Source of the DNA: Diaphorobacter ruginosibacter
GTDB taxonomy: Bacteria; Pseudomonadota; Gammaproteobacteria; Burkholderiales; Burkholderiaceae_C
Direction of reading: 5' to 3'
Length of the DNA: 64,000 bases
Assembly: GCF_014395975.1 (NCBI RefSeq)
Contig: NZ_CP060714.1
Coordinates: 3,224,001 to 3,288,000 of the forward strand
Below the pieces are notes generated by a model. It did no database searches, had not been told where the DNA came from, and was given only the letters and a program-made list of their open reading frames with translations. Below are positions 16,286 through 24,683 of the stretch, in pieces; position 1 is the stretch's first letter; each line of letters opens with the position of its first letter. Position numbers and translations under genes: made by a program.

Positions 16286-17764
16286 TCAGGGGCAGGTGCC
16301 GATCACGTAATAGTTCGATGCGGTCTGCTTGAGCGTCGTGGTCACGAACAGGTTCCACAGGCCCATGTTCTGGTTGGAGCCGTTGGCATACGCATAGCCT
16401 CCCTGCTGGTACGCTCGCCCCGCCTGCGTGTGGGCATAGTTGCTGGCCGTGGTGCAGGTCGCTGGCTGGGTGGTCGATGCCAGCGTGGTTCCGCTCACGG
16501 CCGCCGAGGCCTCGCTTTCGGCGCCACTGGTGCCCACGGCTCGCACCGTCCAGCCATAGGTGGTCGATGCGGCGAGCGCCGTGTCGGTGTAGCTGGTGGC
16601 AGGGACAGTCAGCGCATTGGCCTTGTTTCCATTGCGATAGACGTTGTATCCGCTGGCCCCCGGTACACCGGTCCATGCAAGGTTCATGCTGGTCGCCGTG
16701 GCGCCCGAGAGTGTCAGGCCCGTGGGCGCGGGCAGCGTGGGATCGGTAGGTGTCGTTCCGCCGCCGCCGCTCGCGAGGCGGTCCACCATGGCCTTGATGG
16801 CCACCATCTGCGGGCCGCTCTTCTTGGCGTAGTTGGCGCTGTCATAACCCCACCAGTCGAAGCAACTGTTGGTGGCTCCCGTGCCTGTCTGCGGATACAG
16901 CACCACGATGTTGTTGGTGTCCGCCCAGCGGTTGTAGCCCGTGTTGCGCACGTACTTCTGCTGCACGTCCGTCAGGTTCTGCTTGCATCCGTGAAGCACC
17001 ACGTGCAGGCGACAGGCCGTGGTGCTGCCCGCCTTGCATGACTGGGGCACATAGGCCCAACCCGTGGTTCCCATCCCGTGGTTGGCAATGAACTCGGCCT
17101 GGTTGAACTCGACGAAGTTGTCCTCTGGCAGCGCCGCGGCATTGCGTGCGTTGAGCGGGCCGTACAGATGTTGCAGCAGTGTGCCGGCCAGGTCGAAATT
17201 GCAGTTGTTGATGTAGGGCGCGCCCTTGTAGGAACAAGTGCCGCCATAGTCATCCGTCACCATCGCGTGCTCTGCGGCCAGGTCCTTCTTGTAGACGATG
17301 TTCGCCGCTGGAACGAAGCTGCCGTAGTAGCTGCGCAGGGCATCCATGACACCAGGCTTGACCACCGAGTCGAGCGAGCCTGAGAACAGGTAGACGCGCG
17401 AGTTCTGCAGGTTGCTCACCGGATCGATGCTGCCCTGGCCGGCCCATGTGTTGGTCGTGCTGACCAGGGTGCTGGTCGGAATGCCCGTCGGCGTGACCAT
17501 GCAGCGCCCCGTCGCATTGACGATGGAGCCCTCGGCGCAGTAGAACGGGCCGCCAGCCACGATGCCGGCACCCTTGGCGAACGTGGCCGAGTAGGCCACG
17601 TGCAACTGCACGGACATGAAGCCGCCCGCCGAGAGGCCCGATACCGTGGTCTGGGTCTTGTCGATGTTCAGCGCCGGCAGATTGACCGCGGCAAAGGCGC
17701 CGCTGGCGCCCCAGAGTGCGCAGGCAGCCGCAAGCGCCGCCGGGCGGAAGAGTGAAAAAGCCAT
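16286..17764 (-). CDS. Extracellular poly(3-hydroxybutyrate) depolymerase with FnIII linker
   Basis: A secreted esterase that cuts PHB granules released by dead cells. The 492 residues comprise a signal peptide (to about residue 25, AFA-AV) and a catalytic domain (about 30-335). A fibronectin-III-like linker follows (about 345-430, LTLSGATATSMNLAWTGVPG), then a C-terminal PHB-binding domain (about 438-492). The catalytic domain is of the circularly permuted type seen in the Penicillium funiculosum enzyme: Ser45 in GLSAGGF, Asp132 in SGSLDSVV, His166 in AEHAMVTDD, and LHGC (258-261) placing a Cys at the oxyanion hole. Upstream leader of about 480 bp has a possible early terminator. Substrate specificity is inferred from family. 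Confidence 0.93.
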   Translation of the reverse strand: MAFSLFRPAALAAACALWGASGAFAAVNLPALNIDKTQTTVSGLSAGGFMSVQLHVAYSATFAKGAGIVAGGPFYCAEGSIVNATGRCMVTPTGIPTSTLVSTTNTWAGQGSIDPVSNLQNSRVYLFSGSLDSVVKPGVMDALRSYYGSFVPAANIVYKKDLAAEHAMVTDDYGGTCSYKGAPYINNCNFDLAGTLLQHLYGPLNARNAAALPEDNFVEFNQAEFIANHGMGTTGWAYVPQSCKAGSTTACRLHVVLHGCKQNLTDVQQKYVRNTGYNRWADTNNIVVLYPQTGTGATNSCFDWWGYDSANYAKKSGPQMVAIKAMVDRLASGGGGTTPTDPTLPAPTGLTLSGATATSMNLAWTGVPGASGYNVYRNGNKANALTVPATSYTDTALAASTTYGWTVRAVGTSGAESEASAAVSGTTLASTTQPATCTTASNYAHTQAGRAYQQGGYAYANGSNQNMGLWNLFVTTTLKQTASNYYVIGTCP

Positions 17765-18247
17765 GTGTCTGTCTCCTGATGTGGTCTGACGTCAGGGGCC
17801 TTCCCGCACTGTTCCTCGTACGTGAAGGCCCTCCAGATGCCCCGTGTAGCCCGGGGTTCCGCTTCATGGAAGTCGCTGGAAAAAAGGCGCGGCCGCGCCT
17901 GCGGGATGTGTCCCGGCGCATCCGGATGGAAGATGCCCCGAGCCTCGCCAAACGGAATGCAATCCCTCCCGTTGTGTTGCAGGCCCAATGCACGCTCCGT
18001 GCCAGGAGACGGCACCTTGAACATGAAGGAAAGATGACAGGCGGATGAAATAACTGACCAATACTCGGACATTTGCAATGCCTAAACATCAGACAACTGT
18101 ATGAATACCGATCAGGGTTAACCAGCGAAATAAGGTCAGACAGACCTGCCACCGCCCCCAGAGACAGGGCTCAGCCGGCATTCCACCCCATGGCACGGTT
18201 ACTGCGTAGGAAGCCTGCGTTATCCATTTGACTATGAGGGACCAGCC
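17765..18247. other. Non-coding region between PHB depolymerase and the HhH mini-gene
   Basis: About 480 bases with no convincing gene; several frames are open but lack start context and family resemblance. It holds the divergent control regions of both neighbours and a palindrome followed by T residues at 17879-17900 (listed separately). I see no repeat or RNA family. Confidence 0.6.
17879..17900 (-). terminator. Possible leader terminator upstream of the PHB depolymerase gene
   Basis: A perfect 16-base palindrome AGGCGCGGCCGCGCCT (17885-17900) is followed on the minus strand by TTTTT and lies about 115 bases before the depolymerase ATG. It could end a short leader RNA or read-through transcript. 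The hairpin is short, so confidence is low. Confidence 0.4.
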
Positions 18248-18457
18248 ATGGATTTTTTGACCAACATCGAGCACCTGCCGATAGGCGCAAGAAAGGTCTT
18301 GCGGGAAAGAAAGCTGGTCTTGCCGACATCCCTGATGCAGGCGTCGGACCATGAGCTGCTGGGAATCAAGGGCATTGGCCCGATCAAGCTTCGGATACTT
18401 CGGCGCGCGTGCGCGGCAGCCCTGAAAAGCGAGGCGACATCAGCGAAAGCCTTTTAA
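18248..18457 (+). CDS. Small helix-hairpin-helix protein
   Basis: A 69-residue protein. Residues about 38-55 (ELLGIKGIGPIKLRILRRAC) form a helix-hairpin-helix motif with the GIGP turn that contacts DNA backbone in many proteins, as in ComEA, RuvA or polymerase tails. A first half (LPIGARKVLRERKLVLPTSL) may be a second, degenerate repeat of the same fold. A GAGGGA ribosome site precedes the ATG by six bases. It stands alone, divergent from the PHB depolymerase and ahead of a bidirectional terminator. Function unknown; non-specific DNA or RNA binding is inferred from the motif. Confidence 0.6.
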   Translation: MDFLTNIEHLPIGARKVLRERKLVLPTSLMQASDHELLGIKGIGPIKLRILRRACAAALKSEATSAKAF

Positions 18458-18501
18458 GCCGCGCCCGGCGGCGGGGCGGATCCTGCGAGAACCGATCACC
18501 C

Positions 18502-18540
18502 AAGAAAAAAGCGCACGCTCTTGCGAGGTGCGCTTTTCTT
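18502..18540. terminator. Bidirectional Rho-independent terminator
   Basis: Stem AAGCGCAC/GTGCGCTT (arms about 18509-18516 and 18528-18535) flanked by an A-run on the left and TTTTCTT on the right. It can end the small HhH gene rightward and the typA transcript leftward, being 53 bases after the typA stop. Confidence 0.85.
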
Positions 18541-18592
18541 ATTGCGAATGGGGAAAGCTGCGGGACATCCCGCTGCCCTCCCCATCCATCGA

Positions 18593-20416
18593 TCACTCGC
18601 GCGATGCGCGCTTGCGATCGTGTTCCTTCAGGTGGCGCTTGCGCAGGCGCACCGACTTCGGCGTGATTTCCGCCAGTTCGTCGTCCTCGATGAACTCGAC
18701 GCCGTATTCCAGCGTGAGGTCGATCGGAGGCGTGATCTTGATCGCGTCTTCCTTGCCGGACACGCGGAAGTTGGTCAGCTGCTTGGTACGCGTGGCGTTC
18801 ACCACCAGATCGTTGTCGCGGTTGTGCACGCCCACGATCATGCCTTCGTACACCGGATCGCCGGCCTTCACGAACATGCGGCCACGGTCGTCGAGCTTGC
18901 CCAGGGCGTAGGTGAAGATTTCACCGTCGTCCATGGAGATCAGCACGCCATTCTTGCGACCACCGATGTCGCCCTTGTGCGGCTCGTAGCTGTCGAAGAT
19001 GTTGGAGATCAGGCCGGAACCGCGTGTGAGGTTCAGGAATTCGTTGGTGAAGCCGATCAGGCCACGGGCCGGAATGCGGTACTCAAGGCGAACGCGGCCA
19101 CGGCCGTCGGACTCCATGTTCACCAGTTCGCCCTTGCGCTCGCCCAGGGCCTGCATCACGCCGCCCTGATGACCTTCCTCGAGGTCGGCCGTGACGAGTT
19201 CGATCGGCTCGTGCTTCACGCCGTCGATGTCGCGGAACACCACGCGCGGCTTGGAGACAGCCAGCTCGTAGCCTTCGCGGCGCATTTCTTCCAGCAGGAT
19301 GGTCAGGTGCAGTTCACCGCGGCCAGCCACTTCGAAGATGCCGTCTTCGTCGGTTTCCTTCACGCGCAGCGCCACGTTGGAGCGCAATTCCTTCTGCAGG
19401 CGGTCCCAGATCTGGCGGCTGGTCACGAACTTGCCTTCGCGGCCCGCGAGCGGCGAGGTGTTCACGCAGAAGTTCATGGTCAGCGTGGGCTCGTCGATCT
19501 TGAGCATCGGCAGCGGCTGCGGATTGGTCGGGTCGGTGAGCGTCTCGCCGATACCGACGTTTTCGATACCGTTGACCAGCACGATGTCGCTCGGGCCGGC
19601 TTCGGTGACCTTCACGCGATCCAGACCCTGGAACTTCAGCACTTCGTTCACGCGGCCCTTGTAGGTATTGCCATCCGGGCCTGCCATCACCAGCACGTCC
19701 TGGCCGGGCTTGAGGGTACCGGCGTTGATACGGCCCACGCCGATACGGCCCACGAACGTGGAGTAGTCGAGCGCGGAAATCTGCATCTGCAGCGGAGCAG
19801 TCGGATCACCCTTCACCGAAGGCACGTGCTTCAGGATGGTGTCGAACAGGGCCGACATGTCGGGACCCCATTGTTCGCCCGGAGCACCCTCTTCCAGCGA
19901 TGTCCAGCCGTTGATGCCCGATGCATACACCACCGGGAAGTCGAGCTGCTCGTCGGTCGCGCCGAGCTTGTCGAACAGGTCGAATGCCGCGTTGACCACG
20001 TAGTCGGGGCGCGCACCGGGCTTGTCCACCTTGTTCACCACGACGATCGGCTTGAGACCCAGGGCCAGTGCCTTCTTGGTCACGAAGCGCGTCTGGGGCA
20101 TGGGGCCTTCCTGCGCATCGATCAGCAGCACCACGCCATCGACCATGGACAGCGCACGCTCCACTTCGCCGCCGAAGTCCGCGTGACCGGGTGTGTCGAG
20201 GATGTTGATGTGCGTGCCCTGCCAGCTCACCGCGCAGTTCTTCGCCAGAATCGTGATGCCGCGCTCACGTTCGATGGCGTTGTTGTCCATGACGGTGTCC
20301 ACGACTTTTTCGTGTTCGGCAAAGGTGCCGGACTGGCGCAGCAGTTGGTCGACCATGGTGGTTTTGCCGTGGTCAACGTGCGCGATGATCGCAATATTGC
20401 GGATTTGTGTGCTCAT
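18593..20416 (-). CDS. typA: Ribosome-associated GTPase TypA/BipA
   Basis: TypA (BipA) is an EF-G-like GTPase that helps 50S assembly and growth under stress. The 607 residues show G1 AHVDHGKTTM (12-21), the switch region ERERGITI, G3 DTPGHADF and G4 NKVDKPGARPDY. They are followed by EF-G domain II, III and V equivalents (RGELHLTILLEEMRREGYEL, PARGLIGFTNEFL) and the BipA-specific C-terminal domain (LTLEYGVEFIEDDELAEITP). Its ATG overlaps the truB stop in an ATGA junction, so it is the promoter-distal member of the rimP operon. Terminator follows at 18502-18540. Confidence 0.97.
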   Translation of the reverse strand: MSTQIRNIAIIAHVDHGKTTMVDQLLRQSGTFAEHEKVVDTVMDNNAIERERGITILAKNCAVSWQGTHINILDTPGHADFGGEVERALSMVDGVVLLIDAQEGPMPQTRFVTKKALALGLKPIVVVNKVDKPGARPDYVVNAAFDLFDKLGATDEQLDFPVVYASGINGWTSLEEGAPGEQWGPDMSALFDTILKHVPSVKGDPTAPLQMQISALDYSTFVGRIGVGRINAGTLKPGQDVLVMAGPDGNTYKGRVNEVLKFQGLDRVKVTEAGPSDIVLVNGIENVGIGETLTDPTNPQPLPMLKIDEPTLTMNFCVNTSPLAGREGKFVTSRQIWDRLQKELRSNVALRVKETDEDGIFEVAGRGELHLTILLEEMRREGYELAVSKPRVVFRDIDGVKHEPIELVTADLEEGHQGGVMQALGERKGELVNMESDGRGRVRLEYRIPARGLIGFTNEFLNLTRGSGLISNIFDSYEPHKGDIGGRKNGVLISMDDGEIFTYALGKLDDRGRMFVKAGDPVYEGMIVGVHNRDNDLVVNATRTKQLTNFRVSGKEDAIKITPPIDLTLEYGVEFIEDDELAEITPKSVRLRKRHLKEHDRKRASRE

Positions 20417-21396
20417 AGCGTTGTTTCCAATGTGCCGCGTTCAGCCCGCGGCGAGCTTTCCAGAATTTGTTGAATTTCAATGGGGCTGAGCAAGCGGTCT
20501 GGTACCAGCTCTCCCCCCGTGACGTGACCGACTCCGAGCAGCGCACGCGGCTGCTCCCCGAACACCGCAACAGCCGCCGCATCGGGCCAGGAGCCGCGAC
20601 GACGCATGCCCGAGAGAAAACGCCCGGCATTTTCGCCATCAAGCGTGACAGTTGTGTGCTTGTTCAAAAGTGTCTCGACCGGATGCACATGCTGCATGCG
20701 CTCTTCTTCGGTCATGGCTTCCAGATCGGCGAGCCCGACGCAGCGATCCACATGGATGCCGCCCGTGTCCACGCGCCGCAGCATGCGCAGATGGCCGCCG
20801 CAGCCCAGTGCCTCGCCGATGTCTTCACCCAGTGTGCGGATATACGTGCCCTTCGAGCATTGAACCTTCAGGTGCAGGAAGGGTTCGTCACCCTCCAGTC
20901 GCACATCCAGCATTTCCAGCTCGTGAATCACCACATTGCGCGCCTCGCGCTCGACCGTCCGGCCTTCGCGGGCATATTCGTAGAGTGCCTTGCCATCCTT
21001 CTTGAGCGCGCTGTGCATGGGGGGGACCTGAGCGATCGGGCCCATGAAGCGGTCCAGCACCTCAACGACCTGGCCCAGAGTGCATTGCACGGGACGCGTG
21101 CGCAGCACCTCGCCCTCGGCGTCCGCCGTGCTGGTGGTGACGCCCAGGCGTACGATGGTCTCGTAGGTCTTGTCGGCTTCCAGTTGCAGCTGGCTGAACT
21201 TGGTGGCCGCGCCGAAGCACAGCGGCAGAACGCCGCTGGCCAATGGATCGAGCGTCCCTGTATGACCCGCCTTCTCGGCGCGCAGCAACCACTTGACCTT
21301 CTGCAGGACGTCGTTGCTGGACCATCCCAGCGGCTTGTCGAGCAGCAACACCCCATGCACAGGGCGCCGCTGCACCCTTGTGCGTGGCGCGTTCAT
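20413..21396 (-). CDS. truB: tRNA pseudouridine(55) synthase TruB
   Basis: TruB makes pseudouridine 55 in the T-loop of tRNAs. The 327-residue protein shows GVLLLDKPLGWSSNDVLQKVK, the catalytic motif GHTGTLDPLASGVLP with the nucleophilic Asp (about residue 50), YEYAREGRTVEREARNV, and the SKGTYIRTLGEDIG RNA-binding segment. The C-terminal extension resembles a small PUA-like domain. It lies two bases after rbfA and overlaps typA by four bases. The rbfA-truB order after infB is widely conserved. Confidence 0.97.
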   Translation of the reverse strand: MNAPRTRVQRRPVHGVLLLDKPLGWSSNDVLQKVKWLLRAEKAGHTGTLDPLASGVLPLCFGAATKFSQLQLEADKTYETIVRLGVTTSTADAEGEVLRTRPVQCTLGQVVEVLDRFMGPIAQVPPMHSALKKDGKALYEYAREGRTVEREARNVVIHELEMLDVRLEGDEPFLHLKVQCSKGTYIRTLGEDIGEALGCGGHLRMLRRVDTGGIHVDRCVGLADLEAMTEEERMQHVHPVETLLNKHTTVTLDGENAGRFLSGMRRRGSWPDAAAVAVFGEQPRALLGVGHVTGGELVPDRLLSPIEIQQILESSPRAERGTLETTL

Positions 21397-21398
21397 GC

Positions 21399-21767
21399 TC
21401 AGTCTTCCTTGGCGCGCGACGAGACGGCCTTGGCGATCAAGGCGTTCATGTCGGCCGCACGCTCGGTGGTGCGGTCGAAGTGGAAATGCAGCGTGGGCAC
21501 GGTATGGATGTGCAGACGCTTGAAGAGGCCATTGCGCAGGAAGCCGGCGGACTGATTCAGTGCCTCTTCCGTCGCATCGGGATCGCCCACGAGCACGCTG
21601 AAGAAGACCTTCGCGTGCGCGTAATCGGGCGTCACCTCGACGCTCTGCAGGGTCACCATGCCAAGGCGCGGGTCCTTGAGCTCGCGGATCAGTTCAGCCA
21701 GATCGCGCTGAATCTGATCCGCGACCTTGAAGCCGCGGTTGGGCGTGGAGGATTTCTTCGCTGCCAT
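21399..21767 (-). CDS. rbfA: 30S ribosome-binding factor RbfA
   Basis: RbfA is a KH-fold protein that binds the 30S subunit and helps mature the 16S rRNA 5' end. The 122 residues show VADQIQRDLAELIRELKDPR, GMVTLQSVEVTPDYAHAKVFFSVL and the LHFHFDRTTERAADMNALI C-terminal helix. The ATG at 21767 has a GGAG site about eight bases upstream, so it is preferred over Met at 21788. It follows infB by 27 bp and abuts truB. Confidence 0.96.
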   Translation of the reverse strand: MAAKKSSTPNRGFKVADQIQRDLAELIRELKDPRLGMVTLQSVEVTPDYAHAKVFFSVLVGDPDATEEALNQSAGFLRNGLFKRLHIHTVPTLHFHFDRTTERAADMNALIAKAVSSRAKED

Positions 21768-21794
21768 GCTCTTGCTCCGCTCGTGCACGACGCC

Positions 21795-24659
21795 TTACAG
21801 CGTACGCGCGATCTCCTTGATTTCGAAGAGTTCGAGCTGGTCGCCTTCCTTGATGTCGTTGTAGTTGCGCAGCTTGATACCGCACTCGAAGCCTTCCTTG
21901 ACTTCCTTGACATCGTCCTTATGGCGGCGGATCGACTCGACTTCGCCGGTGTAGATGACGATGTTGTCGCGCAGCAGGCGGAACTTGCAGTTGCGCTTGA
22001 CTTCGCCGGAAGTGACGTAGGAACCGGCAACGGTGCCGATCTTGGACGCCACGAACACCGTGCGGATCTCGGCCGTACCGATGGCTTCCTCGCGCTGCTC
22101 CGGAGCCAGCATGCCCGACATCGCTGCCTTCACTTCATCCACGGCGTCGTAGATGATGTTGTAGTAGCGGATGTCCACATCGTTGCCTTCAGCGGTCTTG
22201 CGGGCCTGGGCATCCGCACGCACGTTGAAGCCGATGACGATGGCCTTGGAGGCAATCGCCAGGTTGACGTCGGACTCGCTGATACCGCCAACGCCCGAGT
22301 ACACGATCTGTACCTTGATCTCGTCGGTGGACAGCTTGAGCAGCGATGCGGCAAGCGCTTCCTGCGAGCCCTGCACGTCGGCCTTGATGATGAGGGGCAG
22401 AGTCTGCACTTCGCCCGCGCCCATTTCGGCAAACATGTTCTCGAGCTTCGCCGCCTGCTGCTTGGCCAGCTTGGTGTTGCGGAACTTGCCTGCGCGGTAG
22501 GTCGCGATTTCACGGGCGCGGCGTTCGTCGGCCAGCACCATGAAGTCGTCACCTGCCTGCGGCACTTCGCTCAGACCCTGGATTTCGACAGGGATCGACG
22601 GACCGGCTTCCTTGGTCTGCTTGCCGTCCTCGTCCAGCATGGCGCGCACGCGGCCGAAGGTCTGGCCTGCCAGCACCACGTCACCGACCTTGAGCGTACC
22701 GGACTGCACCAGCACGGTCGCCACGGAGCCGCGGCCCTTGTCGAGCTGGGCTTCGATCACGATACCCTTGGCGGCGGCGTCGACCGGAGCCTTGAGCTCC
22801 AGCACTTCCGCCTGCAGCAACACCTGCTCGAGCAGTTCGTCGATACCCATGCCGGTCTTGGACGACACGGCCACGAATGGCGAATCGCCACCGTACTCTT
22901 CGGGCACCACTTCCTCGACCACGAGTTCCTGCTTGACGCGCTCGACGTTGGCTTCAGGCTTGTCGGCCTTGGTGATGGCGACCACGATCGGCACACCAGC
23001 CGCCTTCGCGTGCTTGATGGCTTCCTTGGTCTGCGGCATCACGCCGTCGTCGGCGGCAGCCACCAGAATCACGATGTCGGTAGCCTGCGCACCACGGGCA
23101 CGCATGGCTGTGAAGGCCTCGTGACCCGGAGTATCCAGGAAGGTGACGATGCCGCGCGGCGTCTCGACGTGGTATGCGCCGATGTGCTGCGTGATGCCGC
23201 CCGCTTCGCCCACCGCCACCTTGGAGCGGCGGATGTAGTCCAGCAGCGAGGTCTTGCCGTGGTCGACGTGACCCATCACGGTCACCACCGGTGCGCGTGG
23301 CAGCTGCTCGGCTTCGGAGTTGGAGACTTCCTCGTCGGTGAATGCTTCCGGATCGTCCAGCGCCGCCACCTTGGCAGTGTGGCCCATTTCCTCGACCACG
23401 ATCATGGCGGTGTCCTGGTCCAGCGACTGGTTGATGGTGACCATCTGGCCCATCTTCATCAGCACCTTGATCAGCTCGCCAGCCTTGACCGCCATCTTGT
23501 GCGCCAGTTCGGCCACGGTGATGGTTTCCGGCACATGCACTTCGATCGCGCGGAATTCCACCGGAGCGTTCTGCTGGTGGTCGTTGCGATCATTGCCGCG
23601 ACGGCCACCGCGCGGTCCACCGCGCCAGTTGGAGCGGTTGTTCACGCCACCCGAGGCATCGCCGCGGGTCTTGATTTCCTTCTTCTTCGCACCGTCGTTG
23701 GCCCAGCTCGAGGACAGCTTGGAAGACTTCACTTCCTTGCCTGCCCCCGCAGCCGCGCCAGCGCCCGCCGGAGCAGGCGCAGCGCCACGCGCACCGCCCG
23801 TGCCCGTGGCCGGCTTGTGCAACGTGCCCTTCTTGGCGTCGGCGGCAGCCTTGGGGGCCGGCTTCGGCTCCTCGGGCTTCTTCGCGACCAGCACCTTCTT
23901 GGGAGCAGCCATCATCGCGCGAATGGCCTCGGCTTCCGCCAGGGCCTTCTTGCGGCGATCGTCCAGGTCGGCCGCACGTGCGGCTTCCTCGTCGGCACGC
24001 GCCTTCGATTCCGCTTCGGCCTTGGCACGCGCCTCGGCCTGTGCCTTGGCACGCGCTTCGGCTTCGGCCGCGGCCTCCGCGGCGGCTTCCTTGCGTGCGG
24101 CGTTGGCCTGTGCCTTCTTCTCGGCTTCCTGGGCCATGTAGGCGGCAGCACGCTCCTCGGCTTCGCGCTCGCGGCGCTCACGCTCTTCGCGTTCGCGGCG
24201 CTGCTCGGCCAGATCCTGCTCCTGGCGGCTGATCAGCTCGGCATTGCGGCGAGCCTCTTCTTCGCGGCGGACCAATTCCTTGTCCTCTGCGGAGTGCTCT
24301 TCCTGCGCTGCGGCATGGGCCTCTGCGGCGGCTTCGGCTGCAGCGCCGTCCACGCCATCTTCGCGCTTGACGAAGGTACGCTTCTTGCGCACTTCAACCT
24401 GAATGGTGCGAGCCTTGCCCGTGGCATCGGCCTGCTTGATTTCGCTAGTGGATTTTTTCACCAAAGTAATTTTCTTGCGATCTGCACCTGACGTGCCATG
24501 GCTGGCCTGCAGATAGGCAAGCAGCTTCTGCTTGTCACCCTCGGTCAGGGCATCGCTGGGAGATGCCTTTGCCACACCTGCGGACTTCAGTTGGTCCAGC
24601 AGCATGGCGGGGGTTTTCTTGAGCTCGGTGGCGAACTCGGCGACTGTGTTACTCGACAT
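21795..24659 (-). CDS. infB: Translation initiation factor IF-2
   Basis: IF-2 places initiator fMet-tRNA on the 30S subunit and drives subunit joining with GTP. The 954 residues start with the IF2-N domain (TVAEFATELKKTPAMLLDQLKSAG type), followed by an Ala/Glu/Lys-rich segment of about 250 residues that is probably a long charged helix, then a Gly/Arg-rich stretch (WRGGPRGGRRGNDR). The G domain starts near residue 460 (GHVDHGKTS, then DTPGHEAF). G4 reads TKADKPEAN where most IF-2 have NKxD. Domains II-IV follow to the end. It lies 24 bp after nusA. Full length and intact. Confidence 0.97.
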   Translation of the reverse strand: MSSNTVAEFATELKKTPAMLLDQLKSAGVAKASPSDALTEGDKQKLLAYLQASHGTSGADRKKITLVKKSTSEIKQADATGKARTIQVEVRKKRTFVKREDGVDGAAAEAAAEAHAAAQEEHSAEDKELVRREEEARRNAELISRQEQDLAEQRREREERERREREAEERAAAYMAQEAEKKAQANAARKEAAAEAAAEAEARAKAQAEARAKAEAESKARADEEAARAADLDDRRKKALAEAEAIRAMMAAPKKVLVAKKPEEPKPAPKAAADAKKGTLHKPATGTGGARGAAPAPAGAGAAAGAGKEVKSSKLSSSWANDGAKKKEIKTRGDASGGVNNRSNWRGGPRGGRRGNDRNDHQQNAPVEFRAIEVHVPETITVAELAHKMAVKAGELIKVLMKMGQMVTINQSLDQDTAMIVVEEMGHTAKVAALDDPEAFTDEEVSNSEAEQLPRAPVVTVMGHVDHGKTSLLDYIRRSKVAVGEAGGITQHIGAYHVETPRGIVTFLDTPGHEAFTAMRARGAQATDIVILVAAADDGVMPQTKEAIKHAKAAGVPIVVAITKADKPEANVERVKQELVVEEVVPEEYGGDSPFVAVSSKTGMGIDELLEQVLLQAEVLELKAPVDAAAKGIVIEAQLDKGRGSVATVLVQSGTLKVGDVVLAGQTFGRVRAMLDEDGKQTKEAGPSIPVEIQGLSEVPQAGDDFMVLADERRAREIATYRAGKFRNTKLAKQQAAKLENMFAEMGAGEVQTLPLIIKADVQGSQEALAASLLKLSTDEIKVQIVYSGVGGISESDVNLAIASKAIVIGFNVRADAQARKTAEGNDVDIRYYNIIYDAVDEVKAAMSGMLAPEQREEAIGTAEIRTVFVASKIGTVAGSYVTSGEVKRNCKFRLLRDNIVIYTGEVESIRRHKDDVKEVKEGFECGIKLRNYNDIKEGDQLELFEIKEIARTL

Positions 24660-24683
24660 ATTGTGCTCGTACCTCCCTGACCT

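Noticed and set aside
21378..24491. 1037-residue open frame on the plus strand
   Set aside because: Exact antisense of infB. The Ala/Glu/Lys-rich codons of IF-2 leave the opposite frame open, and the translation is a Leu/Gly/His-rich sequence without any family pattern.
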